From Legionella yabuuchiae (GTDB taxonomy: Bacteria; Pseudomonadota; Gammaproteobacteria; Legionellales; Legionellaceae): DNA of 64,000 bases. Below, piece after piece: positions 37,376-47,109 of the stretch. A model generated the notes under the pieces. That model worked only from the letters and a program-made list of their open reading frames with translations, was not told where the DNA came from and did no database searches. Positions within the stretch are counted from its first letter, which is position 1, and every line of letters begins with the position of its first letter. Location of the stretch: NCBI RefSeq assembly GCF_900640115.1, contig NZ_CAAAIW010000002.1, forward strand, positions 100,815-164,814, read 5' to 3'. The position numbers and the translations under genes are program-made.

Positions 37376-38131
37376 TTAATGAATGATACTGCCTAGTTTT
37401 GACCAACGAACCATGCCCGTATTGCTGTTCCAGCTCATCCATACCAAAAAAGCTTTGCCGCGAAGATATTCATCCGCAACAAACCCCCAGTAACGGCTGT
37501 CAGCACTATCATCGCGATTGTCACCCATTACAAAGTAATAGCCTTCGGGCACTTCAACTTCAAAATCAACCGGTTTTACATCTGGACGGACAAAAATATT
37601 ATGCTCAATCCCGTTTAATGTCTCTTTAAATTTTGCTACTGGTTTTCCAGAGCTTTCATCCATGGTGTATTCTACAAAGTCTTGCTTCATTTCACGACCA
37701 TTGATGGTCAGCATTTTATTATGATAAACGATTTTATCGCCAGGCACACCAATAACGCGTTTTATGTAATCGTAAGAAGGATTTGGCGGCCAACGGAATA
37801 CAACAACGTCGCCAGTTTTCGGATTGGATATGGGCAATATTGTGGTTTCTAAAACCGGTAAACGTAATCCATAAGCGAATTTATTTACCGCGACAAAGTC
37901 TCCCACCATAAGGGTTGGTTCTAGCGATCCGGAAGGTATTCGAAACGGTTCAATAATAAAAGAGCGCAGTAACAGTACTATAAGGAATACTGGAAAAAAT
38001 GATCGTGAAAGCTCAATAATTTTAGCTTGCTTTAGATTGGGCTTTCGCTTTTTGGACCAGTAAAGAATATCCACAAGAGCGATTAACCCCGTTACCAGGG
38101 TTAATGAAACTAATAGCAGTGCAAAATTCAT
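37376..38131 (-). CDS. lepB: Signal peptidase I
   Basis: 251 residues. Two N-terminal membrane helices; catalytic Ser in RIPSGSLEPTLMVGD (variant of the PSGSM motif with Leu for Met) and catalytic Lys in YIKRVIGVPGD; C-terminal GDNRDDSADSRYWG box. It cleaves Sec/Tat signal peptides at the periplasmic face. Operon with lepA. Confidence 0.96.
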   Translation of the reverse strand: MNFALLLVSLTLVTGLIALVDILYWSKKRKPNLKQAKIIELSRSFFPVFLIVLLLRSFIIEPFRIPSGSLEPTLMVGDFVAVNKFAYGLRLPVLETTILPISNPKTGDVVVFRWPPNPSYDYIKRVIGVPGDKIVYHNKMLTINGREMKQDFVEYTMDESSGKPVAKFKETLNGIEHNIFVRPDVKPVDFEVEVPEGYYFVMGDNRDDSADSRYWGFVADEYLRGKAFLVWMSWNSNTGMVRWSKLGSIIH

Positions 38132-38140
38132 GAATATACC

Positions 38141-39946
38141 TTATTTTTTTCTATCCGTTTGAAATACGGCCATAAACGCTTCTTGTGGAATTTCAACTTG
38201 ACCCACTTGTTTCATGCGTTTTTTACCGGCTTTTTGTTTTTCAAGCAACTTACGCTTGCGTGTGACGTCACCGCCGTAGCATTTGGCGGTTACATTTTTT
38301 CGTAACGCTTTGACGGTCTGGCGAGCGATGATATGATTACCAATAGCGGCTTGAATAGCTACATCAAACATTTGTCGTGGAATTAATTCACGCATTTTCT
38401 CAGCCAGAACTTTACCCCGAGTATGCGCCACACTGCGGTGCACAATTACCGAAAGGGCATCAACCCGCTCTCCATTGATTAATATATCCATTTTGACGAG
38501 ATCAGCTTCTTGAAATTTTATAAAATTGTAGTCTAAAGAAGCGTATCCTCGACTGACCGATTTTAAACGATCAAAGAAGTCGGAGACGACTTCACTCATC
38601 GGAAGATCATACACCACTGAAACCTGACGACCGGTGTAGGTCATGTTCACTTGTATACCGCGGCGTTCAACGCATAAGCTAATAATTTGTCCAAGATAAT
38701 CTTGAGGCACTAAGATGTTCGCACGAACAATGGGTTCTAGCATTTGCTTAATTTGCGGTGAGGGTGGCAAATGCGAGGGATTGTCAATCATTAAGGGTTC
38801 ACCTTTGGCTGTGACAACCTGATAAACCACGGTAGGAGCGGTTGAGATCAAATCAAGATTATATTCACGCTCCAAACGCTCCTGAATGATTTCCATATGC
38901 AGCATGCCCAAAAAGCCACATCGGAAGCCAAATCCAAGTGCTTCAGAAGATTCAGGTTCATAAAATAATGAGGCATCATTCAGGCTCAATTTAGCTAATG
39001 CTTCTCGAAACGCTTCAAAATCATCGGCGCTGATGGGAAATAATCCCGCATAGACTTGAGGCTTTATCCGCTGAAATCCAGGTAGCGCTTTTTCAGCCCG
39101 TGGTTTCTCAAGAGTTAAGGTATCACCGACTGGCGCTCCTTGTATTTCTTTAATCCCTGCAATCACGTAGCCCACTTCCCCCGTTTGCAGGCATTCTTTT
39201 TTGGTTCGTTTAGGGGTGAATATACCAACTTCATCGACATCATAATTTCGCCCCGTTGACATCACATGCATTTTATCGCCTTTGTGCAGCGAGCCGTTGA
39301 CAATACGAACGAGTGACACGACGCCTAAATAGCTATCAAACCATGAATCAATGATTAACGCTTGCAAGGGCGCATCCGGATCGCCTTTTGGTGGAGGAAT
39401 TCGGTGCACTAGCGCTTCTAAAACATCGTCAACCCCTAAGCCTACCTTAGCACTGACTTTAATGGCATCTTTGGCTTCAAGGCCAATGATGTTTTCAATT
39501 TCTTCAATCACGCGCTCGGGTTCGGCTTGTGGTAAATCAATTTTGTTAAGTACGGGCAAGACTTCTAGATTTTGGTCGATGGCGGTATAGCAAACGGCAA
39601 CCGTCTGCGCCTCGACCCCTTGTGCGGCATCAACCACTAATATGGCACCTTCGCAAGCCGCCAAAGAGCGAGACACTTCATAGCTAAAGTCCACATGTCC
39701 TGGGGTATCAATGAAGTTCAAGAGATAGGTTTCACCATTGCGCGCTTTGTAGTTCAATGAAACACTTTGCGCTTTAATAGTAATCCCACGTTCCCGCTCA
39801 ATATCCATGGAATCAAGTACTTGCGCTGCCATTTCACGGTCAGTTAATCCACCGCAAAGTTGAATAAAACGATCCGCCAAGGTGGATTTGCCATGGTCGA
39901 TGTGTGCAATGATGGAAAAATTACGAATATGCGTTAAGTCGCTCAA
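38141..39946 (-). CDS. lepA: Elongation factor 4 (LepA)
   Basis: 601 residues from a TTG at 39946, giving (M)[19 protein letters not shown], the family N-terminus; AGCAGG lies eight bases before it. The open frame reaches 40000 but the extra 18 residues have no match. GTPase motifs [17 protein letters not shown] and NKIDLP, and the LepA C-terminal domain with [20 protein letters not shown]. Translation GTPase acting on stalled or initiating ribosomes. Confidence 0.95.
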   Translation of the reverse strand: MSDLTHIRNFSIIAHIDHGKSTLADRFIQLCGGLTDREMAAQVLDSMDIERERGITIKAQSVSLNYKARNGETYLLNFIDTPGHVDFSYEVSRSLAACEGAILVVDAAQGVEAQTVAVCYTAIDQNLEVLPVLNKIDLPQAEPERVIEEIENIIGLEAKDAIKVSAKVGLGVDDVLEALVHRIPPPKGDPDAPLQALIIDSWFDSYLGVVSLVRIVNGSLHKGDKMHVMSTGRNYDVDEVGIFTPKRTKKECLQTGEVGYVIAGIKEIQGAPVGDTLTLEKPRAEKALPGFQRIKPQVYAGLFPISADDFEAFREALAKLSLNDASLFYEPESSEALGFGFRCGFLGMLHMEIIQERLEREYNLDLISTAPTVVYQVVTAKGEPLMIDNPSHLPPSPQIKQMLEPIVRANILVPQDYLGQIISLCVERRGIQVNMTYTGRQVSVVYDLPMSEVVSDFFDRLKSVSRGYASLDYNFIKFQEADLVKMDILINGERVDALSVIVHRSVAHTRGKVLAEKMRELIPRQMFDVAIQAAIGNHIIARQTVKALRKNVTAKCYGGDVTRKRKLLEKQKAGKKRMKQVGQVEIPQEAFMAVFQTDRKK

Positions 39947-40268
39947 TTGAAAACCTGCTGATAAATTCAGCCATTTTATATCAAAACCGCTCCAAATCAA
40001 ACGTAAAAACCCCAGGTGCAGGATAAACGCATCTAATTTTTAGACATTATTAAGGTTTCTTTTGCCCACCTGCCGTGCTTTGTGCACGGCATCCATACGA
40101 TCTTGAATAAATGTTGAAACTGGATTCCGCGCATAAAGCTCCGAAAGTAGACATTTTGAATCGACAATGTTCATTTAGATCCGTTTATGCTGACTCCAGG
40201 TGGTCTCGGCGTTACAAATACGTTAAAATGTCTGAATGACTAAAATGGCCGTTTTTTAAGGATGTCGC
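39947..40268. other. Divergent intergenic region lepA / mltB
   Basis: No gene. A hairpin GCCGTGC / GCACGGC lies at 40072-40090. The rest is unremarkable A/T-rich promoter-type sequence. Confidence 0.4.
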
Positions 40269-41285
40269 ATGTATATACTTGGACGATTGATTGTGATTGG
40301 GTTACTCATTGTTTCATACTCAGCGCAGGCGGATGAGGCACTGGTTAAACGAAAAGAAGTGCAACAATTTATTAATTCCATGGTGAAGCAAGATGGATTT
40401 AATCGACAGCAATTAGTCACATGGCTTAAAGAAGCACAATTCCAGCCCCAAATTATTGAATCGATGAATCGGCCCTATGAAAAGAAAAGCTGGGATGTGT
40501 ATAAAGCTTTATTTTTAACACCTGAACGCGTTCGTAAGGGAATCGCCTTCTGGCAAGCCAATCAAAAAGCGTTGGAACAAGCCGAACAGAAATTTGGTGT
40601 ACCTCCGCACATTATTGTGGCAATTATAGGCGTTGAAACCTTATATGGTGAGCGTCAAGGCAACTATCGTGTCTTGGATGCTTTGACAACCCTCGCGTTT
40701 AATTACCCTAAGCGTGCGCCATTCTTTAAGAAAGAATTAAAAGAGTATTTAATTCTTTGCAAAGAACAGGGCGTTTCTCCAACTGAGTTTAAAGGGTCTT
40801 ACGCGGGAGCCATTGGAAAACCGCAATTTATGCCCAGCAGCTATCGATACTATGCCGTTGATTTCACCGGCAATGGAAAACGGGATTTAATCAATGATGA
40901 TCAAGATGTGATTGGCAGCGTGGCTAATTATTTTCATAAGCACGGTTGGAAATTAAACGATCAAGTTGCAGAACCTGCCAAAATTGAAGGAAGTGGTTAT
41001 AAGGGGATTCGTACCAACAGCAGGACTGCTGATTATGATTTGAATAAATTGATTTCGGTTGGCATTAAACCTGAACACTCTTTCTCCAATAATCCTAAAA
41101 AAGCGGGTCTAATTGAGCTAAATACAGATGAAGGTGAGGTATTCTGGGTTGCTTATCCAAATTTTTACGTAATTACCCGTTATAATACTAGCCCACAATA
41201 CGCATTGGTGGTCTATTTATTATCACAGCAATTAAAACATTATTGGGCTTCAGCGCATAAAATTCATGATTACGCCTATGCATAA
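40269..41285 (+). CDS. mltB: Membrane-bound lytic murein transglycosylase B
   Basis: 338 residues. Signal peptide 1-21 (LIVIGLLIVSYSAQA), no lipobox, so probably periplasmic rather than anchored. Catalytic E123 in GVETLYGERQGNYR; GAIGKPQFMPSSYRYYAVDF is the second family motif. Cleaves glycan strands with formation of 1,6-anhydro-muramic acid. Directly upstream of the gspLM genes, where it may help pass the secretion apparatus through the wall. Confidence 0.93.
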   Translation: MYILGRLIVIGLLIVSYSAQADEALVKRKEVQQFINSMVKQDGFNRQQLVTWLKEAQFQPQIIESMNRPYEKKSWDVYKALFLTPERVRKGIAFWQANQKALEQAEQKFGVPPHIIVAIIGVETLYGERQGNYRVLDALTTLAFNYPKRAPFFKKELKEYLILCKEQGVSPTEFKGSYAGAIGKPQFMPSSYRYYAVDFTGNGKRDLINDDQDVIGSVANYFHKHGWKLNDQVAEPAKIEGSGYKGIRTNSRTADYDLNKLISVGIKPEHSFSNNPKKAGLIELNTDEGEVFWVAYPNFYVITRYNTSPQYALVVYLLSQQLKHYWASAHKIHDYAYA

Positions 41286-41293
41286 GGAATTTC

Positions 41294-42442
41294 ATGAATA
41301 CCTGTTTCCTGTTTATTCGTTATCCTAATGAGGAGACGATCCTAAGTGTAACGCTCGATAGCCAAGGGCATATTGTTGCCCCTTTATCGTCGCGTACCAT
41401 AGAGAAAATTAAAGAACTTCAGGCAGGAGCAACCACGTTGGTGGTACTCCCGACAGAAACCTGTGGCTTGCATGAGGTGCCCCTTCCTTGGCTAGGAGAA
41501 CGTAAAGCTCGTTCCGCCATTCCTTACGCCCTTGAAGAACAACTGGCTCAAAACGTCACTTCTCTTCATTTCGCATTTGATCGACAGCATTATAAACACA
41601 ACATATATCTAGTGGCGGTGATTGATAAAGCGTATTTAGCCGCTACGATTGATACACTTGAATCATCTGAAATCAAATTTGACGCGATTACACTCGACTG
41701 GTTCGCACTTCAGAACGGTGAGCATTGTTTTACCAAAGAGGTTCTTTTGGTGAATGATTCTAAATTTAAAGGCGCATTAAGTCTTGAGCTTTCAAGAGTG
41801 TATCTGGCTAATAATCCTGAGACGGAATTACTTGTCTTTAACGATAGTCCCGAATTATCCGCTGAACATCCAACGAATCAGATTGATCAAAAGGCTCATG
41901 AGTGGATCGCTAAGCGTCTGCTCAATGCCAAAATCATTAATTTATGCCAAGGGGAGTTTCAGCGAGGGGGGAAACGAGACCGAACTCGCTTCTGGTATAT
42001 TGCCACGGCTGGTCTTCTAGGGGTTTTGGTGCTTAGTGTTTTGGTAATCAATATTGCTAAGGTATTGGTTTTAAATCATAAAATTCAGCAGTTCGATCAA
42101 GGCATTGAACAAATTTATAAAGAATTTTTTCCTGAAGCGAAACAAGTAATAAGCCCAAGATTTCGAATAGAACAATCGCTAAAAGCCGGTCGCGGAGCAC
42201 AGGAAAGTGAACGTTTCTGGGTGTTACTTTCAACCTTAGGCAATGCGTATAATCCTCAAAGTATTACCATTCAACAATTGCTATTTCAAAATCAAACGTT
42301 AATGGTGACTTTAACCAGTAAAGATTTTCAGGCGCTCGAATCCTTACAGCAAGTGTTACAAAATTCCAATATCAAAGTCACTCAGACGCAAGCCTCTACT
42401 CAAGACGGACAGGTTATGGCTACTTTGGAGTTAAAACGTTGA
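41294..42442 (+). CDS. gspL: Type II secretion system protein GspL
   Basis: 382 residues. Cytoplasmic actin-like part (1-220) with VVLPTETCGLHEVPLPWLGERKA, one membrane helix around 232-252 (FWYIATAGLLGVLVLSVLVI), and a periplasmic ferredoxin-like domain. GspL recruits the ATPase GspE to the inner-membrane platform. Overlaps gspM by four bases (ATGA-like junction). Confidence 0.88.
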   Translation: MNTCFLFIRYPNEETILSVTLDSQGHIVAPLSSRTIEKIKELQAGATTLVVLPTETCGLHEVPLPWLGERKARSAIPYALEEQLAQNVTSLHFAFDRQHYKHNIYLVAVIDKAYLAATIDTLESSEIKFDAITLDWFALQNGEHCFTKEVLLVNDSKFKGALSLELSRVYLANNPETELLVFNDSPELSAEHPTNQIDQKAHEWIAKRLLNAKIINLCQGEFQRGGKRDRTRFWYIATAGLLGVLVLSVLVINIAKVLVLNHKIQQFDQGIEQIYKEFFPEAKQVISPRFRIEQSLKAGRGAQESERFWVLLSTLGNAYNPQSITIQQLLFQNQTLMVTLTSKDFQALESLQQVLQNSNIKVTQTQASTQDGQVMATLELKR

Positions 42443-42915
42443 AACATTATTGGCAGAACTTAAATGAAAGAGACCGCGTGGCCTTAGTGCTCGGTATTGC
42501 AGCGGTGATTATTTATTTAATGTATTTGATTATCTTCTCACCACTGTATACGGCTTTGGAGCAAAAATCGTTACAACATAAAGAAAAACGCGAAACCTTA
42601 GCTTGGATGAAGCAGATCCGTGGACAAAAAAGCCAGCTTAAACCACAACAGCCATTAACAAATACCCAACTGCTATCTCTACTTGCTAGAAAGCTAAAAA
42701 TACCTATGTTTCAACCTTTTCCTTATCAACTCCAGCAACTTAGTGCGGGAGATATTCAGCTATCGTTTGAGTCGGTTCCTTTTATATTATTCATTCAATG
42801 GCTTAAGCAATTGAATCAAACCTATGCGTTTAGCATTAAACAATTTAACGCGCAACGCATTGATACAGCGGGATTGGCTAAAGTTTCATTAATTCTTTCG
42901 GCCAAACGTCCCTAA
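42439..42915 (+). CDS. gspM: Type II secretion system protein GspM
   Basis: 158 residues: short cytoplasmic start (YWQNLNERDRVALVLG), one helix (IAAVIIYLMYLIIFSPLY), then coiled and ferredoxin-like periplasmic parts. Starts with TTG 42439 within the end of gspL. Partner of GspL. Convergent with the SPOR gene. Confidence 0.88.
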   Translation: MKHYWQNLNERDRVALVLGIAAVIIYLMYLIIFSPLYTALEQKSLQHKEKRETLAWMKQIRGQKSQLKPQQPLTNTQLLSLLARKLKIPMFQPFPYQLQQLSAGDIQLSFESVPFILFIQWLKQLNQTYAFSIKQFNAQRIDTAGLAKVSLILSAKRP

Positions 42916-42922
42916 GCAAATC

Positions 42923-43450
42923 TTATTCTGTAACCCGCTGCACACTTCCCCAAGACTCAATTTTAGCTCCTGCACGCACGTCATCTGGGAGTGTATTAAG
43001 TGCTTGTTTGGCTGCTTCATAAGTTGGATAGCTACCGTATAACCCTTTATAACGCGTTGTCCCATTTTGTTCATAACGTATTTGTGCTCGTCGATCCGTT
43101 TTAGGAGCTTTCACTAAGGTTCCGGCGACTTTTGATGCCTTATCACCCTCGGCCAGTTCTATGGTGTAGTTGGAAGGACTTTGGCTCTGTACCCAGTTGC
43201 GGTCTCTGTCTTTTGCCCGAGCCGGAGAGTGATAAGCTCCCACGTGATACGTTTCTGGAACAACGACTGGTTTTTTCTCTTGCTCATAATCTCGAGAGGT
43301 GTAACTTGCATCATAACTTTCGGGATACAGCGGTTCTCCGCCCCATGTATAGGTTTGATAATTCATATATCCATGCGGGTTATAAGATGTACAAGCATTT
43401 AAGATTAGTACGGCGCTAATTACTGTAACGACTCGAATCTTGCTCCTCAT
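42923..43450 (-). CDS. SPOR-domain lipoprotein
   Basis: 175 residues from ATG 43450, with GGGAG seven bases before; an ATG seven codons upstream is less likely. Lipobox LILNACTS. The last 80 residues form a SPOR domain (TTRYKGLYGSYPTYEAAKQAL), which binds denuded glycan at the division septum. In between is a Tyr/Pro-rich linker. Confidence 0.85.
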   Translation of the reverse strand: MRSKIRVVTVISAVLILNACTSYNPHGYMNYQTYTWGGEPLYPESYDASYTSRDYEQEKKPVVVPETYHVGAYHSPARAKDRDRNWVQSQSPSNYTIELAEGDKASKVAGTLVKAPKTDRRAQIRYEQNGTTRYKGLYGSYPTYEAAKQALNTLPDDVRAGAKIESWGSVQRVTE

Positions 43451-43577
43451 GACATCGCTCCCGTATTTCATTATTATTCTTAGTTATCTAATTTATCTGC
43501 AGATTGCATTAAAACTTTAGTAATCGAAGTTTTTTTAATAAAATGATTCTTTAGCGGATTTATTTTGAAGGTATTTT

Positions 43578-44900
43578 ATGTGGACACATCGACGTTCCGG
43601 GCAAACCAACCAGCGGGGCACCCGTGATCATCGTGATCCCTATGAGCGTGATAGAACTCGAGTGATTCATTGCCCAGCGTTTCGACGCTTGCAGCGTAAA
43701 ACTCAGATCCTAGGAACCGACGAAGGGGATTTCCATCGCACGCGCTTAACCCATTCTCTTGAAGTGGCATCCATTGGCCGCAGTTTAGTCCGCAACCTCA
43801 CCATCAATCAGCAGGAAACTATTCTTTCCGGTTTATTGCCTAATGATGATTTGATTACCGTCATTTGTTTGTTGCACGACATTGGCCACCCTCCATTTGG
43901 TCATGGGGGAGAGGTGGCCTTAAATTACAAAATGCGCAATCACGGTGGATTTGAAGGCAATGGTCAAACGCTTCGCTTATTAACAAAAGTAGAGAACAGC
44001 TATGGCGCTTACGGGCTTGATTTAACTCGCCGCGCTTTATTAGGTATATTGAAATACCCTGTTCGACGATCTACGGTGGTTGCCACTCATCTGCCGCACG
44101 TTGAAGAATCTATCATGAAAACGATCCGCATCAACGATTGGCTGCCTCCCAAAGGGTATTTTGATTGTGAACAGGAGGAAGTGGATTGGCTGTTATCGCC
44201 GTTTTCTGGCTCCGATAAAATCTTGTTTCAATCGCTCAGTCAAAAGCCCAATCACGATACTCATGGTAAGGCTGCCTATCACTCCTTTGATTGTTCGGTG
44301 ATGGATATTGCCGACGATATTGCCTATGGGGTTCACGATTTAGAAGACGCTATTCATTTGAGGTTAATTGATCGCAGTAAGTTTGATACGAATGAATTAC
44401 GATTATTATTGTCCCAAACCCCATTGGGGCAGAATATCTCTCAGCTTCTGGATGAATTATTTAATTCGGAAATGTATATTCGTAAGCAAGTGATTGGCGA
44501 GATGGTCAATTACTTTATCACTGAGTCAAAACTTCAAGTAACCCATTCGGACTTTGAAAACCCAGTATTAAAGTACAACATCATCTTAAACCCAGAAGCG
44601 AGAGCGTTGCTGGATTATTTGATGCAGTTTATTTATGAGCATGTCATTGATTCTCAAGAAGCCAGAACCTTTGAATATGGCGGTCAGACGGTTGTATTAC
44701 GACTTTTTGAAGCCATAAGCTCCAACCCCAGCAGTTTGTTGGATAACAAAAACCGCATGTTGTTTAACAACCAAAAAGACGAAGCGCAAGCACTACGCGT
44801 AGTGTGCGATTACATCGCCAATATGACGGATGAATATGCGTATCGAATGCATGAGCGATTATTTGGATTTAATACGCGAACAATTTTTGAGCGACTTTAG
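43578..44900 (+). CDS. dgt: Deoxyguanosinetriphosphate triphosphohydrolase-like protein
   Basis: 440 residues. HD-domain metal motif: HRTRLTHSLEV, LLHDIGHPPFGHGGE, and further DIADDIAYGVHDLEDA. N-terminal PYERDRTRVIHCPAFRRLQRK. Hydrolyses dNTPs to nucleoside and triphosphate. AAGG seven bases before ATG. Confidence 0.94.
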   Translation: MWTHRRSGQTNQRGTRDHRDPYERDRTRVIHCPAFRRLQRKTQILGTDEGDFHRTRLTHSLEVASIGRSLVRNLTINQQETILSGLLPNDDLITVICLLHDIGHPPFGHGGEVALNYKMRNHGGFEGNGQTLRLLTKVENSYGAYGLDLTRRALLGILKYPVRRSTVVATHLPHVEESIMKTIRINDWLPPKGYFDCEQEEVDWLLSPFSGSDKILFQSLSQKPNHDTHGKAAYHSFDCSVMDIADDIAYGVHDLEDAIHLRLIDRSKFDTNELRLLLSQTPLGQNISQLLDELFNSEMYIRKQVIGEMVNYFITESKLQVTHSDFENPVLKYNIILNPEARALLDYLMQFIYEHVIDSQEARTFEYGGQTVVLRLFEAISSNPSSLLDNKNRMLFNNQKDEAQALRVVCDYIANMTDEYAYRMHERLFGFNTRTIFERL

Positions 44901-44903
44901 TTC

Positions 44904-45066
44904 TATACCCAATCAACTTCAAAATGCGTGATTTATGCTGTTTCTTTTCGCCCTGCCGCATTTTAAAAAGCTCACAAGGGAATGAGCCATTACTCGCTTT
45001 TTAAAATGCGACAGGACAAAAAATAAAGGCGCCTAAAAACACGCATTTTGAACGATCATGGGTATA
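44904..45066. repeat. MITE copy A (163 bases)
   Basis: Terminal inverted repeat ends (TATACCCaatcaacttcAAA / GGGTATA), internal inverted repeat GCCGCATTTTAAAAAG / CTTTTTAAAATGCG. Orientation same as copies B and D. The left terminus differs at several bases. Shares its last TA with copy B, so the two were inserted next to each other. Confidence 0.85.
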
Positions 45067-45228
45067 TACCCGTAATCTTTCAAAATGCGTGATTTATGCT
45101 TTTTCTTTTTCGCCCTGCCGCATTTTAAAAAACTCGCAAGGGAATGAGCCATTACTCGCTTTTTAAAATGCGGCAGGACAAAAAATAAAGGCGCCTAAAA
45201 ACACGCATTTTGAAAGATTACGGGTATA
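45065..45228. repeat. MITE copy B (164 bases)
   Basis: Perfect termini TATACCCGTAATCTTTCAAA and complement; internal arms CCTGCCGCATTTTAAAAA. Nearly identical to copy D at 58410-58573, with one visible change (gagCcat versus gagTcat). Confidence 0.9.
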
Positions 45229-45419
45229 TTTCAAAAATGCGGCTTTTATACTATCCATTGTTTTGACCAAGCATTGAAGAAAAAGCGAGGGTCATCTGTT
45301 GGCATGAGTTTACAGGAGCCAGATCTAAGCTCGCTGTAAAGTATTACCTTGTTCGTAAGCAAACAGTCTACGTTTCTAGCCAGTAGGGTGGTGTTTATTG
45401 GATTTAACAAATTGAGAAG
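45229..45419. other. Intergenic between MITE and tRNA-Glu
   Basis: No gene recognised. Likely 3' flank of the tRNA operon on the minus strand. Confidence 0.4.
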
Positions 45420-45495
45420 TGGCGTCCCCAAGGGGATTCGAACCCCTGTTACCGCCGTGAAAGGGCGATGTCCTAGGCCTCTAGACGATGGGGAC
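45420..45495 (-). tRNA. tRNA-Glu (TTC), copy 1
   Basis: 76 bases with encoded CCA. Minus strand; acceptor GTCCCC/GGGGAC, anticodon loop CTTTCAC giving TTC. Identical in sequence to the copy at 45562-45637. Confidence 0.97.
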
Positions 45496-45561
45496 CTGGA
45501 GCTTTATTGGATGTTTTTAAAGCGTTGGCTTAAAAAACATCGTTTGTTATGTGCCAATGAA

Positions 45562-45637
45562 TGGCGTCCCCAAGGGGATTCGAACCCCTGTTACCGCCGT
45601 GAAAGGGCGATGTCCTAGGCCTCTAGACGATGGGGAC
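45562..45637 (-). tRNA. tRNA-Glu (TTC), copy 2
   Basis: Same 76-base sequence as copy 1, 66 bases away. Follows tRNA-Ala on the minus strand, so an Ala-Glu-Glu operon is likely. Confidence 0.97.
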
Positions 45638-45666
45638 CTGGAACGTATCCATCAAGATTATACTGA

Positions 45667-45742
<76 letters not shown>

Positions 45743-45826
45743 AATGAACTGGAACATACTCTCTAAAATGAGAATCGAAGTTTAATGAGCACTTCCTTTT
45801 CTGTCAAGGATTTTTTAATTTTTTGC

Positions 45827-45873
45827 TCTGTACATGACAAAAAATCTGTCATGTCCGCGAAGGCGGGCAACCA
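45827..45873 (-). repeat. GTTGCCCGC palindromic repeat, inverted copy
   Basis: Reverse complement of the element at 1282-1330 and 46349-46398: TGTACATGACAAAAAATCTG, TCATG, then CGGGCAACCAT. Confidence 0.6.
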
Positions 45874-45958
45874 TTTCTGATTTGGCACTGAGTCAAGAAG
45901 AAGTAACTCGCTGACAAACAATAAAAATCATATAATCTCGATCGCCAAAAGGAGATTA

Positions 45959-46122
45959 TATACCCGTAATCTTTCAAAATGCGTGTTTTTAAGCGCCTTT
46001 ATTTTTTGTCCTGCCGCATTTTAAAAAGCGAGTAATGGCTCATTCCCTTGCGAGTTTTTTAAAATGCGGCAGGGCGAAAAAGAAAAAGCATAAATCACGC
46101 ATTTTGAAAGATTACGGGTATA
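45959..46122. repeat. MITE copy C (164 bases, inverted)
   Basis: Same element as copies B and D but in opposite orientation: the AAGCGCCTTTATTTTTTGTC side comes first. Perfect termini TATACCCGTAATCTTTCAAA and complement. Confidence 0.9.
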
Positions 46123-46264
46123 TAGAGTGAATTAGCGAATTGAAGGATAGTTTAAACACGTATTTTAGCTGGAACAAGGCGAGAATGACATGTTTTGTAA
46201 ATATGTTGCTCGCATTATTTGCTACGCGCATTGTCAATTTAAGTCAATTGGCATGTGTTGTTTA

Positions 46265-46348
46265 AAGTGGAACAGATAATGGAAAATATACCTGATTGAG
46301 CAAAACAATCCTCAGTGGCTTGACTTGGGTATTGGTTTATTTTTATGA
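46265..46348 (+). pseudogene. Second GIY-YIG endonuclease fossil
   Basis: Reads KWNR, a TAA stop, then WKIYLIEQNNPQWLDL, the C-terminal end of the same family as the fragment at 1060-1252. Only about 28 codons remain. It runs into the palindromic repeat as at 1282. Confidence 0.6.
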
Positions 46349-46398
46349 ATGGTTGCCCGCTTGCGCGGGCATGACAGATTTTTTTGTCATGTATAGAG
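46349..46398 (+). repeat. GTTGCCCGC palindromic repeat
   Basis: ATGGTTGCCCGCTTGCGCGG followed by GCATGACAGA and TTTTTTTGTCATGTATAGAG. Same family as 1282-1330, with the same GIY-YIG fossil on its left. Confidence 0.6.
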
Positions 46399-46561
46399 AT
46401 TTTTTTGCTTCTTACAGGACGAAAAATCATTGAACATTACGTGCCCGTGAGTGTGACCTTGTCGGTGGCTGGTTTTTAAGAAATTGAAAGCGCTCATTGA
46501 GTCGCCTCACAGCCCTTCCTTACGAAGGGCTTAAAGATGGATCAAGCGAAAGAAAAATCCT

Positions 46562-47056
46562 TTATCTTACTCTTACGCCAGAACTTGGACCTTGGTGAGA
46601 ATGGCCAGCTCTTCCATCGCTTGGGTGGGCGTCATGATGATGAACATGAGAAGAAGGGAAAACTTGGGTAAATTTATGGCTGTGATGAGCGTCGCCTCTG
46701 TGATGATGTGGAGTTGCGTTATGATAATGATAGCCACCAGGGTAGGGATGAAAAAACCGACTTCCAGTGACGTTTACACTGGGACCGGAATATGAGTGTG
46801 TGTGGACGTAATGATGACGATTGTTGCCAAATAAACAAGGAAGTAAGCAGACGCCGCCAATAATCAACAATAAAGGAACTAGTATTAAAGCCCCGACTGC
46901 AACACTGGCTCCAATTCCTGCCGTTAGCGTCAAAGCACCAGTTGTGACCGCTGCGGTTGTCGCTACTGAAGTGCTTGTTAAGAATGCAAGAAAAGCGATC
47001 GTCGCAATGGCTAATGTCGTTAATGCAATTAAACCCTTCAAATAAAAACTACTCAT
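46562..47056 (-). CDS. Histidine-rich membrane protein, unknown
   Basis: 164 residues. Two hydrophobic helices (about 8-30 and 45-75), then from about 80 a tail with some 25 His, for example PHHHRGDAHHSH and SSHVHHHDAHPS, and Tyr/Gly/Pro. The tail could bind Ni, Zn or Cu and may face the periplasm; role unknown. No family recognised. A codon-shadow frame on the other strand is ignored. Confidence 0.65.
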   Translation of the reverse strand: MSSFYLKGLIALTTLAIATIAFLAFLTSTSVATTAAVTTGALTLTAGIGASVAVGALILVPLLLIIGGVCLLPCLFGNNRHHYVHTHSYSGPSVNVTGSRFFHPYPGGYHYHNATPHHHRGDAHHSHKFTQVFPSSHVHHHDAHPSDGRAGHSHQGPSSGVRVR

Positions 47057-47109
47057 AAAATCACCTTATGACAACATCAAAAATTACAATGGAATTCCAA
47101 CTACGTCTA

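Noticed and set aside
46592..47045. Plus-strand frames opposite the His-rich protein
   Set aside because: Low-complexity shadows (M/V/A-rich) of the minus-strand gene.
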